This document shows, piece after piece, positions 54,601-64,000 of a stretch of DNA of 64,000 nucleotides (position 1 is its first letter; every line of letters begins with the position of its first letter). The stretch comes from Rhyacichthys aspro. Taxonomy: Eukaryota; Chordata; Actinopteri; Gobiiformes; Rhyacichthyidae. The stretch lies in the NCBI GenBank assembly GCA_036850595.1, contig CM072152.1, positions 2,375,640 through 2,439,639 on the forward strand. Direction: 5' to 3'. The translations under genes were made by a program, and so were the position numbers. Below the pieces are notes generated by a model. It was not told where the DNA came from and searched no databases. It saw only the letters and a list, made by a program, of their open reading frames with translations.

Positions 54601-55676
54601 TGTTCTTCCCTTTGCAAAAAATATATATAAAATTGTGGGCATCTTGTCCCATTTTATAAAATAAGAGGCGAAGACTTACATATAGAGTAAGTATGTTACT
54701 GTCTACCAGACCCAGGGTTGCCAGGTCCACGAAGTGGGCGAGCTGCAGCTTCAAAAGCCCTGCCCACAGTTTTGCCACTGTTTTATATTCTCAAATTAAA
54801 ATACTTAAATGCTTTTTTTTTTAAAGTTCTGTTATTGAGACTTATGCTTTACTAAAAGATTTTACTACTATGATAGAAAATTCAATGTGAAGCAAATAAA
54901 TAAAATCTTTTTTTACATTTTACACGCTGAAGTGATGTGAACAATGAGAAAATCAAACTGAACTGTGCAGTTTATTGGGCAAATGTTATGAAAATGAAAC
55001 AATGTCTAAGAATACTGCAAATGTACACTTGTATTTAAACTGAAAATTCTCTACATTAAGCCTTTATTCCTCTTCTAACACCATTGGGGTTTTTTGGGGT
55101 TTTTTGTTTGTTTGTTTGCTTTTTTTTAAGCACTTGCAGCGCATTGTGGGTCATTTGGAATAAGGGAAGGCCACTGAGTATCCACAGGTGCATCCCTGGT
55201 ATTTTGGCCAAACAGAGGACTCAGTCCTTTGGAGGAGGTGGGGTTTGGAACCATTTGGAACACACCTTCAGCAGCTGGTTACCTCCAAAGGAGTCCTCCC
55301 ATGGAGGGAATAGGGAAACGGCCATAGTTTGCTGCTTGTTATTGACTTTCATTATTTTGTTTTATTTTTTTCTGATTTGAAGGCCCCCTGAGCCTGCAGG
55401 AATGGGTGTTGATGTATTACATCTGGAAAATACAACTGTGTTTGTGTTTGCTTGCTATAACAATCACACTTTCACAGTCTCACTCACACTCTAGACTTAC
55501 TCCGCCCACTTTTTCAAAGAATCCACCATGGCTGCCGAAGTGAATGAGCTGCTCGTTGAAGAACCAGGTGAACTTTAGCTCCAGGGAGGGGTCGTGGTTC
55601 ACCTGACAGGGCAGGACCACACTCTCACCCACAGACACATCCAGAGTGTTGGGCTGCGAGGTGATAATGGTTGGCT
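33562..55676 (-). CDS. cntn5: Contactin-5, 3' part of the gene (gene-level span)
   Basis: Contactin-5 (NB-2) is a GPI-anchored neural adhesion molecule with six Ig and four fibronectin III domains. Eleven exons in consistent phase give 528 residues: Ig6 (1-98), FN3-1 (99-201), FN3-2 (202-303), FN3-3 (304-404), FN3-4 (405-498) and a GPI-signal tail (499-528). SLSWRPGPDNHSPITAYTIQ, VTPANVSGGGGSRSELVITW and PVPEELQNGPGFGYVVAFRP are close to contactin-5. The tail STLSALSTIALSFTARTSL matches the contactin-5 ending TLSAISTIMISLTARSSL that I recall, and differs from contactin-1 to -4 and -6. Potential N-glycosylation sites include NVS, NES (twice), NAS, NQT, NIT, NTS and NTT. Ig1-Ig5 lie above the visible exons. 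Confidence 0.93.
34245..34764. mobile_element. Short non-autonomous element with ~27-bp terminal inverted repeats
   Basis: The left arm tgcattcatgtggtcctcgg (then aaactcg) matches the reverse complement of the right arm, tgcatttatgtggtccttga (then aactca), with three to four mismatches. The internal 470 bases have no transposase frame. No clean target duplication was found, so the exact ends are approximate. Confidence 0.7.
35746..35945. repeat. Duplicated AT-rich segment, copy 2
   Basis: Diverged counterpart of 32887-33085: aacatttcatatcatgctca, then gaacatgcatcttacaaagt, in the same order and spacing. Confidence 0.5.
36165..36333 (-). CDS. cntn5: cntn5 exon: FN3-4, second half
   Basis: A 169-nt exon reading VLYKKNRHSRPNVMETNTTS then VELALPTDEDYIIQIKPFGE and GGEGSSSRQITIPRIP. 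The DEDYIIxIKPF and GGxGSSSxQIxIP wording is that of contactin-5/4. Acceptor cttccccag, donor GTGAGT. Confidence 0.95.
36421..36533 (-). CDS. cntn5: cntn5 exon: FN3-4, first half
   Basis: A 113-nt exon, only 87 bases of intron from the next, reading PPSQPPVKVVWNTSNSKIIV then NWEQVKALENESEVTGYK. The NWxQVKALxNESEVxGYK block is a contactin signature. Acceptor ctgtccctcag-type, donor GTAAGC. Confidence 0.95.
36534..37608 (-). other. cntn5: cntn5 intron, no recognised content
   Basis: About 1.1 kb, AT-rich; nothing beyond splice signals was recognised. Confidence 0.6.
37609..37795 (-). CDS. cntn5: cntn5 exon: FN3-3, second part
   Basis: A 187-nt exon reading LKYWTRGEKEDTASVQRTVG then NQTTTVIRGLKGSTSYYITV and RAYNTAGSGPPSSTVNITTK KP. 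Contains NQT and NIT glycosylation motifs. Acceptor ttgcatttcag, donor GTAAGA; ends in a split proline codon. Confidence 0.96.
37796..39818 (-). other. cntn5: cntn5 intron, no recognised content
   Basis: About 2.0 kb. Reading frames at 38776-39491 on both strands match nothing known and have no exon borders. Confidence 0.6.
39819..39934 (-). CDS. cntn5: cntn5 exon: FN3-3, first part
   Basis: A 116-nt exon reading PGRAPTRVRARSLSASEIEV then LWKALPWNASKKRVLGYE. The ARSLSAxxIEVxW and GRxxGYE wording fits contactin-5. Acceptor gttaactccag, donor GTGAGC. Confidence 0.94.
40710..40944 (-). CDS. cntn5: cntn5 exon: FN3-2, main part
   Basis: A 235-nt exon reading PVPEELQNGPGFGYVVAFRP, HGATGWMQAAVPSAEASRYV, then FKNESIQPFSPFHVKVGVYN and NEGEGPFGPVTTIYSAEE. 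This is among the clearest contactin-5-like stretches. Acceptor tctgtgtgcag, donor GTACAA. Confidence 0.96.
41954..41961. other. Left 8-bp target-site duplication of the hAT element
   Basis: CTTTGAAC, identical to the octamer at 43414-43421. Confidence 0.9.
42798..42912 (+). repeat. Three tandem 41-bp repeats, each with an inverted CCAAT box
   Basis: Units start at 42798, 42839 and 42880 with tgcattgtgttctg and contain cctgattggctaa, an inverted CCAAT box in a good context. The third copy is slightly shortened and has tgtgtcc for tgcatcc. They lie just upstream of the remnant transposase start at 43053, where a promoter would sit. Confidence 0.9.
43053..43136 (+). pseudogene. Remnant N-terminus of a Tigger-type transposase
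   Basis: An ATG starts 27 codons reading MSTKCSAPTKAPAVAPKRQR then KMLRFEL before a stop. The MSTKxxAP..PKRQRKxL style is like the basic N-terminus of pogo/Tigger transposases as I recall them. The helix-turn-helix and catalytic domains are deleted. Function is not possible in this form. Confidence 0.6.
43414..43421. other. Right 8-bp target-site duplication of the hAT element
   Basis: CTTTGAAC, identical to the octamer at 41954-41961. Confidence 0.9.
43428..43489. repeat. Overlapping inverted repeats (competing hairpins)
   Basis: Three perfect inverted-repeat pairs overlap: attctaattgcccaaa at 43428 with its complement at 43453-43468; agaatagtttgggc at 43446 with 43470-43483; gcaattagaatag at 43458 with 43477-43489. 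Only one pairing or a subset can form at a time. Confidence 0.9.
47010..47080 (-). CDS. cntn5: cntn5 exon: start of FN3-2
   Basis: A 71-nt exon reading PKVTPANVSGGGGSRSELVI then TWE. The SGGGGSxSELVITW block is shared by contactins 4-6 and close to contactin-5. Acceptor gcttccacag, donor GTATGC. Confidence 0.95.
47533..47682 (-). CDS. cntn5: cntn5 exon: FN3-1, second half
   Basis: A 150-nt exon reading PEVVGGHRLTATVIDLSPWV then EYEFRVLASNSIGTGEPSKP and SKQARTKGT. The PWVEYEFRVxAxNxIGxGEPSxPS block is the contactin FN3-1 ending. Acceptor ttctgccag, donor GTACGT. Confidence 0.96.
47683..49101 (-). other. cntn5: cntn5 intron, no recognised content
   Basis: About 1.4 kb, AT-rich. No repeat or exon is recognised. 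Confidence 0.6.
49102..49260 (-). CDS. cntn5: cntn5 exon: FN3-1, first half
   Basis: A 159-nt exon reading PPGPPTSIHVEEITDTTASL then SWRPGPDNHSPITAYTIQAR and TPFSLGWQAVTT. PPGPP opens FN3-1 in all contactins, and WRPGPDNHSPIT and QARTPFSxGWQAV match contactin-5. Acceptor cccattcccag, donor GTAAGC. Confidence 0.97.
50312..50429 (-). CDS. cntn5: cntn5 exon: Ig6, second half
   Basis: A 118-nt exon reading HSAGDIMIRNIQLRHAGKYT then CAVQTKVDSISIAVDLVVRG. The DxMIRNIxLxHAGxYxCxVQT block holds the second Ig cysteine. The acceptor cagcag|CATTC was chosen over a second AG six bases on because only it keeps the frame open. Donor GTAAGC. Confidence 0.92.
50800..50970 (-). repeat. SINE-like interspersed repeat (copy 4, - strand)
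   Basis: Reverse complement shows tagtgattgtgagagtgaat, tattcattgtccaagctgta, cccaaagctgctgggagagg and a tail with taagtagaagaagac. It matches the order of motifs in the other copies. Confidence 0.7.
51254..51454. mobile_element. Long imperfect foldback (hairpin-type MITE candidate)
   Basis: Left arm segments attaataaactcatgttaat and accagttgcttgccaaatag pair with the right arm, whose reverse complement reads attaagaaactcatgttaat and accagttgctttccagataa. The arms are about 85-90 bases with a loop of roughly 25 bases. The outer part aggtggtaaacaatttg versus agggtagtaaataattt also pairs. Termini are approximate. Confidence 0.75.
55501..55676 (-). CDS. cntn5: cntn5 exon: Ig6, first half
   Basis: A 176-nt exon reading PTIITSQPNTLDVSVGESVV then LPCQVNHDPSLELKFTWFFN and EQLIHFGSHGGFFEKVGG. 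It contains the first Ig cysteine (LPC) and the conserved Ig tryptophan (FTWFF). Acceptor gtcgtttcag, donor GTAAGT. This is the most 5' exon of the gene in the window. Confidence 0.94.
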
Positions 55677-58600
55677 CTGAAACGACACACAGATATATTG
55701 GACACATTAGACATTAGAATATATTTGAATGTTTTCTTTTTTTTCAATTCTTCAAAGGCTTATTTTGTATTTGAAGATGGTTGCGTCAGTGGCATCTGGC
55801 GTAAAAACCCAAATGTGTGAACCACTAGATGCTTCACTGTGGTGAACCCTGAAAGGAGCAGCTGAAATAAATTGTTGTGCATTACATTCTCTTTGGTACT
55901 GGTCAATAATACAATAATAATGGTATAGTAATTAACAATTATATTGTCTGCAAAGATGCAATCAGTTATCATTTAAGGCCCTTACAGAATGTCTGGCTTG
56001 TGCAGCTCACAACCACATTTGATAAGGCACAGTGCTCAACTCCTATTTTACACAAATTATTCAGTGTAGGGAGAAAGGCTTTGCAAAAATCCAGGCCCTT
56101 CCATCATCCTTACGGATATGTCAGTCGGAGTTAATAGAAGGATACACAGGAAGGAGCATGCTGCAAACTGGGGCACACAGTAACAACAACTGGTATTAGC
56201 CCAGGCCTGAGCCGGTCTCTGTGGGGATCCACACCAGCCGTCATGTATCACTGTCAAACCTAGCCTTCAGCTTCACACCGATCAGCTTCAAATTCCCCGG
56301 ACGCACCATTGAAAAAACAGTAAACAGCCACCAGTTCTATTCAAGCCTGCAGTGCATTACACTGGCGTCACATGGGAATAAGCCCGGCCCTTATTTTTTC
56401 TGAGGTGGAAAGAGGAAGGACATGAGAGGGTATGCAGCACCTACCTTCCTCTTGGGGGTGCTGTGATTACTTAGTTGGAATTGTCAGAGCAGACTAAATT
56501 ATCCAAACGATCCCAGGACAGGCATAGATTCATGTAGAAAGTGCCGGCAGTACAGTCTTCATCCACAGTGAATGCGATCCCTTCATTGTGTTGTTCCCCC
56601 GTCCCTCCTCTACACTCTCCTTCTCATTGTGGTTTATCCAGTCCCATTCTGATATCAGGCCGGAGTACTATCAGAGCCTGGGTTTGGTCATGTACACAAT
56701 GGAGCGTGTTGGCCATAGCTGGGACTAAATGGTGAATGATGGCAGTACAAAACAAATGTCATAGGTACTGAAAAGCTCTGTTTCTGAAGATGGAGCGACA
56801 GGAAATGGGAAATGTAAAAAGGATAAGAAGCACACTCCATGGGTAAGAATGTCAGGATGTTTTTGAAGTGGTTTACAAAGAGAAACACTAGGGGAACGAA
56901 CAAAGAGTATTGTTTGCCCCAATGACAGTAGCTCTCTCAACTAAAATTTTGTCCAATTCTCGGAGGTATATGGTGAAGATATATTCTCTATGGACCAACC
57001 ATTTAAATAGACTTTCAGGAACAGTAGTTCAGAACAGTGTTTACAAACCATTTTTCTCTGGAGATTGTCCAGGGTGTACACTCACCTACAACAGCGGTAA
57101 AAGGCTCCTGCCCGTCACAATAAACAGGATAAAAACAAACTAATGAAATTAAAAACACACATTATTTTCATGTGTGCCTGTTTATGAAGCGTAAAACTCT
57201 CTGTCTAAAATGTCTTCTGTCTTCTGCTCTCAGTGACTGTAAATATCCTACACAGTGAGGTAAACCAAATATTTCCAGAAGGAACAGCTCATGCATGACA
57301 GTCTTTACTGAGATCCCATTTTATTTTGTAAATCTGTAATAATCTGTGACTGTGAATAATCATTAAAGATAAAAAAAAAGGCAGCTAGGGTCTGAGTTAA
57401 CTTATACTGCCTCAGCTGTTTGAATAGCATTACTGTTAATCCGATTAGAATTTATCTCCTAAGTAAAGCTGATTATAATAAATCTTAATTGAGTAACCAA
57501 CAACTCACAGATTATAATCCGTCAAAGGCTATTGATGAAGAACAATGAGTAAGCATGAGTTTTGTCATGCTTACAGCTCAGCTTCTTACCGCTTATAACT
57601 TTTAACCAGTAGGTGGCAGTGTTGACTATAATTAAAGCCACACACCATTGTAAAGGAATAAGAGTGACCATTTGATTAAAAAAGACTTTGATCCTTAAAA
57701 TGTGTATCAACTTGCTTCTTAGGTAGGGAGACTAAAATGAATGTGAATATGAGGAATAATATATGAGGTGTGTAGCTTAATTCACTTAAATACCCCTTAT
57801 TTTTTGCTCACTGAACTATGCTAATATAAAATACTTGTACTTACAGTATGCAAATGTCTCATAAGCAGTAACTTATAATTAATCTGTGAGTATGGGCAGC
57901 AGGCCTACGGCTACATATGCCAACTCAGCATGTTTACATCTAATATCACACGACTATGCTTTTCTTTGACGTTCACATTAAGCTTCATGGCATTCAAGTA
58001 CATAGGAAATTAGAAGGAATGATGTAGCTTATTTGTCACCCCTTTATTGCATCCTGGTGGAAATAATATATGTTGCTTATTTTGGCAGAGGATTGCATTA
58101 TCAGATCAGGATTCTGAGTCATTCTTAAATTTCAATGTGAATTGCTATGAAAACAGAGACCCTAGCATATTCAGTCACATTTTTACCCACTTGCCACTTG
58201 ATCAATTCTGACCTCTAAAAATTGACAATAAGAATACAATATATAGAAATACATATATTAAATTTGTCAGTTCTGGAAGTTGCCAACTGTTCCAGAGCTC
58301 AAAATTCTGTTTTTACAAAATGGGTCTATTTTCTGACCAAAAAGCTTTGGATGGGACCTAAAAACACAAATTCTTACTTTACTCTTGATCAAAATAAACA
58401 TTAGTCCTTAAATGCTCATTTTTATGGGATCACATCAGATCTATTTTTCTGTATACAACATAAAACACAGCATGAAAACTCATCTGTTTCATTTTCTCCG
58501 CTGCAGACTGCACTCATCTCATTGTGGTTTGACTTCCTGGGCCCTCACAGCCTCCAGGGACTCTCTGGAACAACGATGTTGGGAGTATGCCGCCTTATTA

Positions 58601-61600
58601 CCCTGCTCTGTCATCATTTGTGACAGATCATGTGGACGAGGCTGGTTACACCACCGCACACAGGGCTCTGGAGTATCGTCGGATTGATTTCAGTCTTGCC
58701 TAATGCCTTGTTACCTAGTGCCGCTGTAAACGAGAGGATGGTAACGCACTTACTTAGCAAGGTCAATGAGATCAGAGACAAGAGCACATCATGCGGTGAC
58801 GCAGACCAGTGCAAACTCACAAACTGACAGTGAATGGTCCCTTTGACTCTCACCGCAACAATATAGAGACTGATATTGATGATATGATGATTGTGGTGAG
58901 GCTTGTAGTGCCAGACTGATTTCTAGTGTGTTCTATTACTGCCACAAGGGGGCTATATATATATACTGAATAGAGGCCATTGTATTTGGACACCAGCAAC
59001 AAGTATACAGTACTTTATTTGTTACTGTTATGTTTCCTCATATAAAATTACACATAATAAAAATACAATTTCCGCTTAGCCTCTGATCAAAACCCTATGT
59101 TTTGATGGGTTTAAAGGTGTATTGGTTGTACTTTGCCACTAGTGCTATGCAGTGCAGTGTACACCGTAACTCAGCTGTAAATCCAATGGTCTGGTAGGGT
59201 TATTAAAATGTGGAACTAAAGACACTACACTACACTAGATCACTAGGGTGTAAATGTGATTTGATATGAATATACATAACAGCAAAGTTTTCTTAAAGGA
59301 AGCTTGCCTTGTCGTATTTTGACGAGCAACAATGCTAAATGTTTTTTTTTGTTTTTTTTTTTGATACAGTCAAAAAAACTTTTGCTTACTTGCAGCAGCT
59401 GCTTCAGATTCAGGCATTCACTGTCTACATTGCATTAAACAATCCCTAATACACTAAAGCAGCAATGCATTGCTACACCACACCTCAAAGTTGACTCAAA
59501 ATGTTATTTATATCGATGTATTCTACTGTATCTGTAATACAAGGCAAGATTATAGTTTTTTTTAACAAACCATGAAATACTGGAAAATAGCATCTGATCC
59601 ATAGATGACTTTAGCAGTAACATGTGTTCTGATAGAATATTTGTACACTAATTATAAATATTGAAGTAAGTTAAGCAAATGACCAGAAAAAATACTGCTA
59701 TAATTTGAAAATTTCTCCTCAATTAGAATAAATAAACCATTCTATTTTAAGGTTTTATAATTAAAAAAACATGGTTTGTACTGTAAATATAAAGTAATAA
59801 TATAATGATCATAACGTGTACACTATTGTAAAGGTTATTCAGATGTTCAAAGCTGAGATGCCTGAAAAGACTCACTCAGATTATGTTGATTTGACTTTTT
59901 GATTTAGTTTTTGACCATTGTCCATTCCTATCCTATCCTGAGCATGTGGATCCACTTCTTTAACACATCTGATCTGCAATTAAAGGAGTGGTAGAAGAAG
60001 ACACTCTGTCATTAAAACAAAATAACATGGACCCACAGCATGTCTCTTTTGTTCTAATGAAACAGCTTCCCACACGGTGCGGTGTTGTATTTTTCTGACA
60101 TTAATTTCAGATATCTGCCTTGCTAATGTTCCACCCTGAGGACGCATGGTGCAAATCAGATAAGGATGATCAAATTATGTTTAGACAGCACACTGATCAA
60201 ATTAACTCTTCAAAAAAAGTCCATTCAAATCGCCTTTCTATTCCAGCTATTCATATTCAAACTGGGCCTTGCTTTGATTTTTACTAGAATACATCTAAGT
60301 AAAGGTGTTAAGAGTTAAAGGCAAAGTTCATTCAGTTCAGTTTTATATCATATTTTATACTTAACCTGATGTTATCACTACAGACTCATGGAGTACCTTT
60401 CACCGAACAAGCACCTACTTATTCTTTCATTAATCTAATCTTAAATAGTCTTAAAGTAAATATGGCTCACACTCTACTGTCAACAACATAATTGTAATAC
60501 CAAACATTTGAAGGATAGTTTTAATAATGATTATTTAGAGGAAATTCAACACATTCTCATTAAATGTAATAGGCACTTGTGTTAACACTTGAATACATTT
60601 TTAATTCTTTTCAACGATACTTTTTAAATGATCCTAAATGAATTTCTTGGAAAATAGTGATAAAATATAATACACAAGGATAGCTAAGAGGACACATTTA
60701 AATGCATACTTTTCATTTAGCCTCCTAAATAAAGCCCAAAATTTGGAAAAATTATGAGAACATATGTGGTTCACATGCAGAATATATTCTGTTAATTGGA
60801 CACTGTTTGAATCTATGAGGCACTATATCTTGTCGAAAACAGTAGAGATGAGAAATCTGAGGAAAGACACTCTGTTCCCTGTTCCTTCTCATTTTCATTA
60901 TATTTAGAGCTCTTGTTCTCTTTAGAGCGCTAATGTTCCACAAGCGTGGTTGAACAGATGTATTTTCTCAAATACGCGTCAGTTCATAAAGTGTTTACAG
61001 CTGCACATGTCACGCCTCACTCTGAGCCCCCCACAGCTTGTGAGTCTCACAGATGACTCCCCTGCACAGCCTCGTTCTGTGGACACCTACAAACAATGAG
61101 TTCCAATAACATATGTGTGTCCAGAGCAGGAAACGAGCTAGCAGTCACCAAATGAGTGCTCCTCTCACGGCCACCGCCAGCAGCCTCCCAGCATCCCCCA
61201 CACACGGCAGCCGTCATGAATAATGATCCTCGCTCTGCCTCACCATGACAGGAATGTGCCACTGTGTCGTTTCCTCCACTGTATATACACCACATAGGTT
61301 TTTACACAAGGAGGTCTGTGAGTGTGAATCATTTATGGGCCAGGACTTCACAGAGCAATGAGCATTTCCAAAACAAATTTTCAGGGCCAAAGACTCACCC
61401 CTCTCCAACTGATGTTCATGCAGAGAATGTGGAGCCACACCGCGTCAAGACAAACACCGACCTGTCCAGAAAGTGTTTTTTCATTTGTAGTTTCGAAAAG
61501 GCATGAACAGAATCCTTGAGAAACATCCAGCAACTTGAAATCCAAATCTTATAATGTTTTTCAAAAAAAAAAAAAAATTGTATGAACAAAACATTTCTAA

Positions 61601-61722
61601 CTCAGGCTCTGACCTCACATACATAGACAAGGTGTTTTCTTCTTCCATTTGTCAAACATTTCTGTCCAAAAGAGAACATGCCACCTTTTTAATTTTAAAG
61701 TTATAGTATAATTGATGTTAAG

Positions 61723-61726
<4 letters not shown>

Positions 61727-61808
<82 letters not shown>
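61727..61808. repeat. (TA)41 microsatellite
   Basis: Eighty-two bases of uninterrupted TA, then acatattg. Confidence 0.97.
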
Positions 61809-61813
<5 letters not shown>

Positions 61814-61849
61814 TGTATAACTGAAATTTATCAAAATTCTTGCTGGTGT

Positions 61850-62030
61850 GCAGAGTGGCAGAGTGGTTAGCACTCATGCATACATACAAGAAATGAACAA
61901 TCTTAATAGCCCTAGTGAATAAATGTGACTAACTGGTCTTTGTCCAGGGTGTACCTCGACTCAGGCCCAAAGCTGCTGCAATTCCAGTCGCCCGCAAACC
62001 CCGAGGCACTAAGGATGAATGAATGAAAAA
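61850..62030 (+). repeat. SINE-like interspersed repeat (copy 5)
   Basis: Begins with an A-box-like gagtggcagagtggttagca, passes through gactaactggtctttgtcca and ggtgtacctcgactcaggcc, and ends near ggatgaatgaatgaaaaa. It starts about 40 bases after the TA microsatellite. Confidence 0.75.
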
Positions 62031-63349
62031 ATGTAATTCCAATTTTCTTTTACAATTTTACTTTTATTTTACATGGTACATTTCCAAGTTGCAAGCATTT
62101 TTTAACCCTTTATCTGAAAAAAAAACTTGGATAGACCTTCACAGTTATAAGTGAATGTCTTTGTCCACAGAGCACCACTGCAAATGGCCAAAACAATTAA
62201 TCCAAACTCCTGTAGGTTGTGTAAAATAACAGTCCAGTTCAAGAGAACAACATTAAAATTCACCAAATTTTAATGTGTGAATAAGTAATATGAATGAACT
62301 GCTGAACTGCTGTTTGCATTATTGCATGATAAAAAGTGATTTGTAAGATTTTCAAGCCCATAATGTGGTACCGGTCCAGTGCCACAGCCACTATTACTGT
62401 TTGTTACCCTTGATATGCACATACTCATTCATGCACAACACCAGAGCACGGGAATAGAACCGTGAACTCAGCAAAGGTAACAAAAGCTACAGTTGACTGT
62501 AGAGAAGTCTTTATAGTATTCAGTTTTTAAAAAAATCTCCTTTTGCGAAGGCATTTTAAATATTCAATTTTGTGTTCTGAAAACTCATGTGTGTCAACAA
62601 GAGGCCCAAAAGTACAGTACTATACATTTGTAAAAATATCAGCATGTAGAAGGGGCCTTACACACACATTTAATTTATAAAGTCTTGGCGAAATACTTGA
62701 GATAATGTTGACAACATGTTTCTGTTCCTGGTGAATTACTGTATGGTGTTCAAGATCAGAAATAAAGGCATTCAGTTTATTCTGGAAGCCACTGCTGGTT
62801 TCTTTGTAAAAAATAAATGGTGCTACTCCCACTCCCTCCTTTGCTCTGAAGAATGATTTTGTCAGCGTGCCTCTGATGCAGCCTTTTGAATGCCATTTAT
62901 TTTGCTCCGGTTAAATCAAAAGTCTCTCAAGGACAAGCGTGAAAAAGCGGCAGCACCTCGTGAACACGGCTCCACCGACACACACAGGATGCTCTCAGGA
63001 CGGTGGCACATCTGCACCGACCTGCTGCTGATCACTGACAGATGGATGCTCATTATTTTTCTATATGGCTGTCAGGAATCACACATCAGCTTTACTGCAC
63101 AGAGCTGTTGCATTTGAGAGGGACCTCCTGACTTGGAAATGGTTTTGGGTGAATTTTTTAGACACAGTGGTGACACATGCAGAATAATAATGACCAAAAC
63201 TAATCATAGGATTCTGGGTTTTTTTGTTTTTTTGGACAAATAACAGTAAATTTTAAAGGGGAATATTATTGGGTAGGCTGTATGTAAAACCTACGTAAAC
63301 CTTCATATATATATAGTTTTAAAAATACCTTCCCTGTTATATAATTTAT

Positions 63350-63732
63350 TATGGTGGAGCTGGACGTCCAATAACCGGAAAGGTTAGCAGTTCAACCCCC
63401 GCTCTCCTCAGTTCATACTGTGACTGAGTCCTTGGACAAGACACTTCCGCACCTTGTCTCCAGTGTCTGTGGCACTGGTGTATGAATGTGATTAGTGTCA
63501 TTAGTGTCATAATGGTGGTGTGTTTGGCAGTGGTTGGAGAGGTCGTTTGACACTGTTTGTATAGCACACATCTCTACATCAGTCTGCCGCATCAACATGT
63601 GTACTCATGGTGCTTATCCAGGAGATCTCACCTGGGGCACAGTGGCTCAGGAATACATGGGTGAATGGAAACTTGATGTAAAGCACTTTGACTAACACTA
63701 GAAAAGTGCTATATATAAATGCATGCCATTTA
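63350..63732 (+). mobile_element. tRNA-headed SINE with an L2-type LINE tail
   Basis: The head has a B-box-like ggttagcagttcaacccc, then a ccttggacaagacacttccg block common to fish SINEs. The end gatgtaaagcactttgacta and tagaaaagtgctatatataa resembles the conserved 3' tail of L2-clade LINEs and their SINE partners (as in the eel UnaL2 family). The middle holds a gtgtcattagtgtcat duplication. Confidence 0.75.
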
Positions 63733-64000
63733 ACATTTATAATTTAGACAGTAGTTGGAGTCCTAAACCACATGAATGCAAGTTACCATTAATCCAACAC
63801 AAAAGGAAATTCATTTTAAAACAATGGTGAGCTGAATCTGTCAGAACTGGGCCCTCTGTTACAGCCGTACATCACATTTGAATTATGGACTGACTCACTG
63901 TAACTTTCACTCTGAATGTAGCAGAAGTGAGGCACTTCAAAACCCACCGGCAACCGCTCTGAACTGAGCTGCTAGACTTCATCTCTGTCTTTTTTCTGTG

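Larger units (their letters stand above)
50430..55500 (-). other. cntn5: cntn5 5-kb intron
   Basis: Contains a SINE-like copy at 50800-50970 and a long foldback at 51254-51454. The 167-codon frame at 53250-53750 (-) has no recognisable protein. Nothing else is called. Confidence 0.6.
55677..64000 (-). other. cntn5: Probable cntn5 intron above the Ig6 exon
   Basis: More than 8.3 kb without a recognisable Ig-domain exon on the - strand. It contains a (TA)41 microsatellite, a SINE-like repeat at 61850-62030 and a tRNA-headed SINE at 63350-63732. The Ig5 and earlier exons should lie beyond base 64000. Confidence 0.6.

Noticed and set aside
33562..55676. Assignment of the - strand gene to contactin-1, -2, -3, -4 or -6
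   Set aside because: The FN3-1 and FN3-2 wording and the C-terminal tail fit contactin-5 best. Contactin-4 shares several blocks but has a different tail.
57060..57125. Possible further SINE-like fragment (gtccagggtgtacac)
   Set aside because: Only one short motif matches, which is too little to call a copy.
61860..61890. A tRNA gene suggested by tggcagagtggttagca
   Set aside because: Only an A-box-like stretch is present, without a cloverleaf or matching acceptor stem. It is the head of a SINE-like repeat.
1..64000. CRISPR arrays, operons, phage or bacterial mobile systems
   Set aside because: All coding sequence is split vertebrate-type genes. The tandem repeats seen lack regular spacers.

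Overview
This is vertebrate nuclear DNA, most likely from a teleost fish. It is AT-rich, its genes are split into many exons with GT-AG borders, and it carries fish-type interspersed repeats: a tRNA-headed SINE with an L2-type tail, hAT and pogo/Tigger DNA transposons, and short foldback elements. The teleost assignment rests on the protein sequences, the repeats and the compact introns. I cannot name the species. There are no prokaryotic features.

Two genes lie tail to tail. The 3' part of epb41l1 (protein 4.1N, a membrane-cytoskeleton adaptor) is on the + strand, from an exon at 1231 to a stop at 24812-24814. The window enters it just before the FERM F2 lobe. Up to 20 coding exons follow: the rest of the FERM domain, the FERM-adjacent region, two 36-nt cassette exons, an unusually large 1371-nt exon, the spacer exons and the conserved C-terminal domain. 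With every proposed exon included, the frame stays open for 1214 residues. On the - strand is the 3' part of cntn5 (contactin-5, a GPI-anchored neural adhesion protein). Its 11 coding exons run from 55676 down to a stop at 33562-33564 and encode the last Ig domain, four fibronectin III domains and the GPI-signal tail (528 residues). A 3' UTR of about 3 kb ends near 30.5 kb.

By region: 1-24.8 kb is epb41l1. From 24.8 to about 28.8 kb is its probable 3' UTR, which contains a TIR-flanked mobile element. From 28.8 to 30.5 kb is a short gap between the two convergent genes, holding one SINE-like repeat. From 30.5 to 55.7 kb is cntn5. Its intron at 40.9-47.0 kb holds a hAT element with a perfect 8-bp target duplication and a pogo/Tigger-type element inserted within it. 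From 55.7 to 64 kb is probably the next cntn5 intron; it has a (TA)41 microsatellite and two SINE-like copies, but no exon I can recognise.

Both proteins act at the neuronal membrane, one under it and one on its outer face, but nothing here shows a direct functional link. I found no new multi-gene system. The most unusual points are the twin 36-nt exons, the large in-frame exon, the nested transposons with CCAAT-bearing tandem repeats, a set of competing hairpins beside the hAT element, and a long imperfect foldback in a cntn5 intron.
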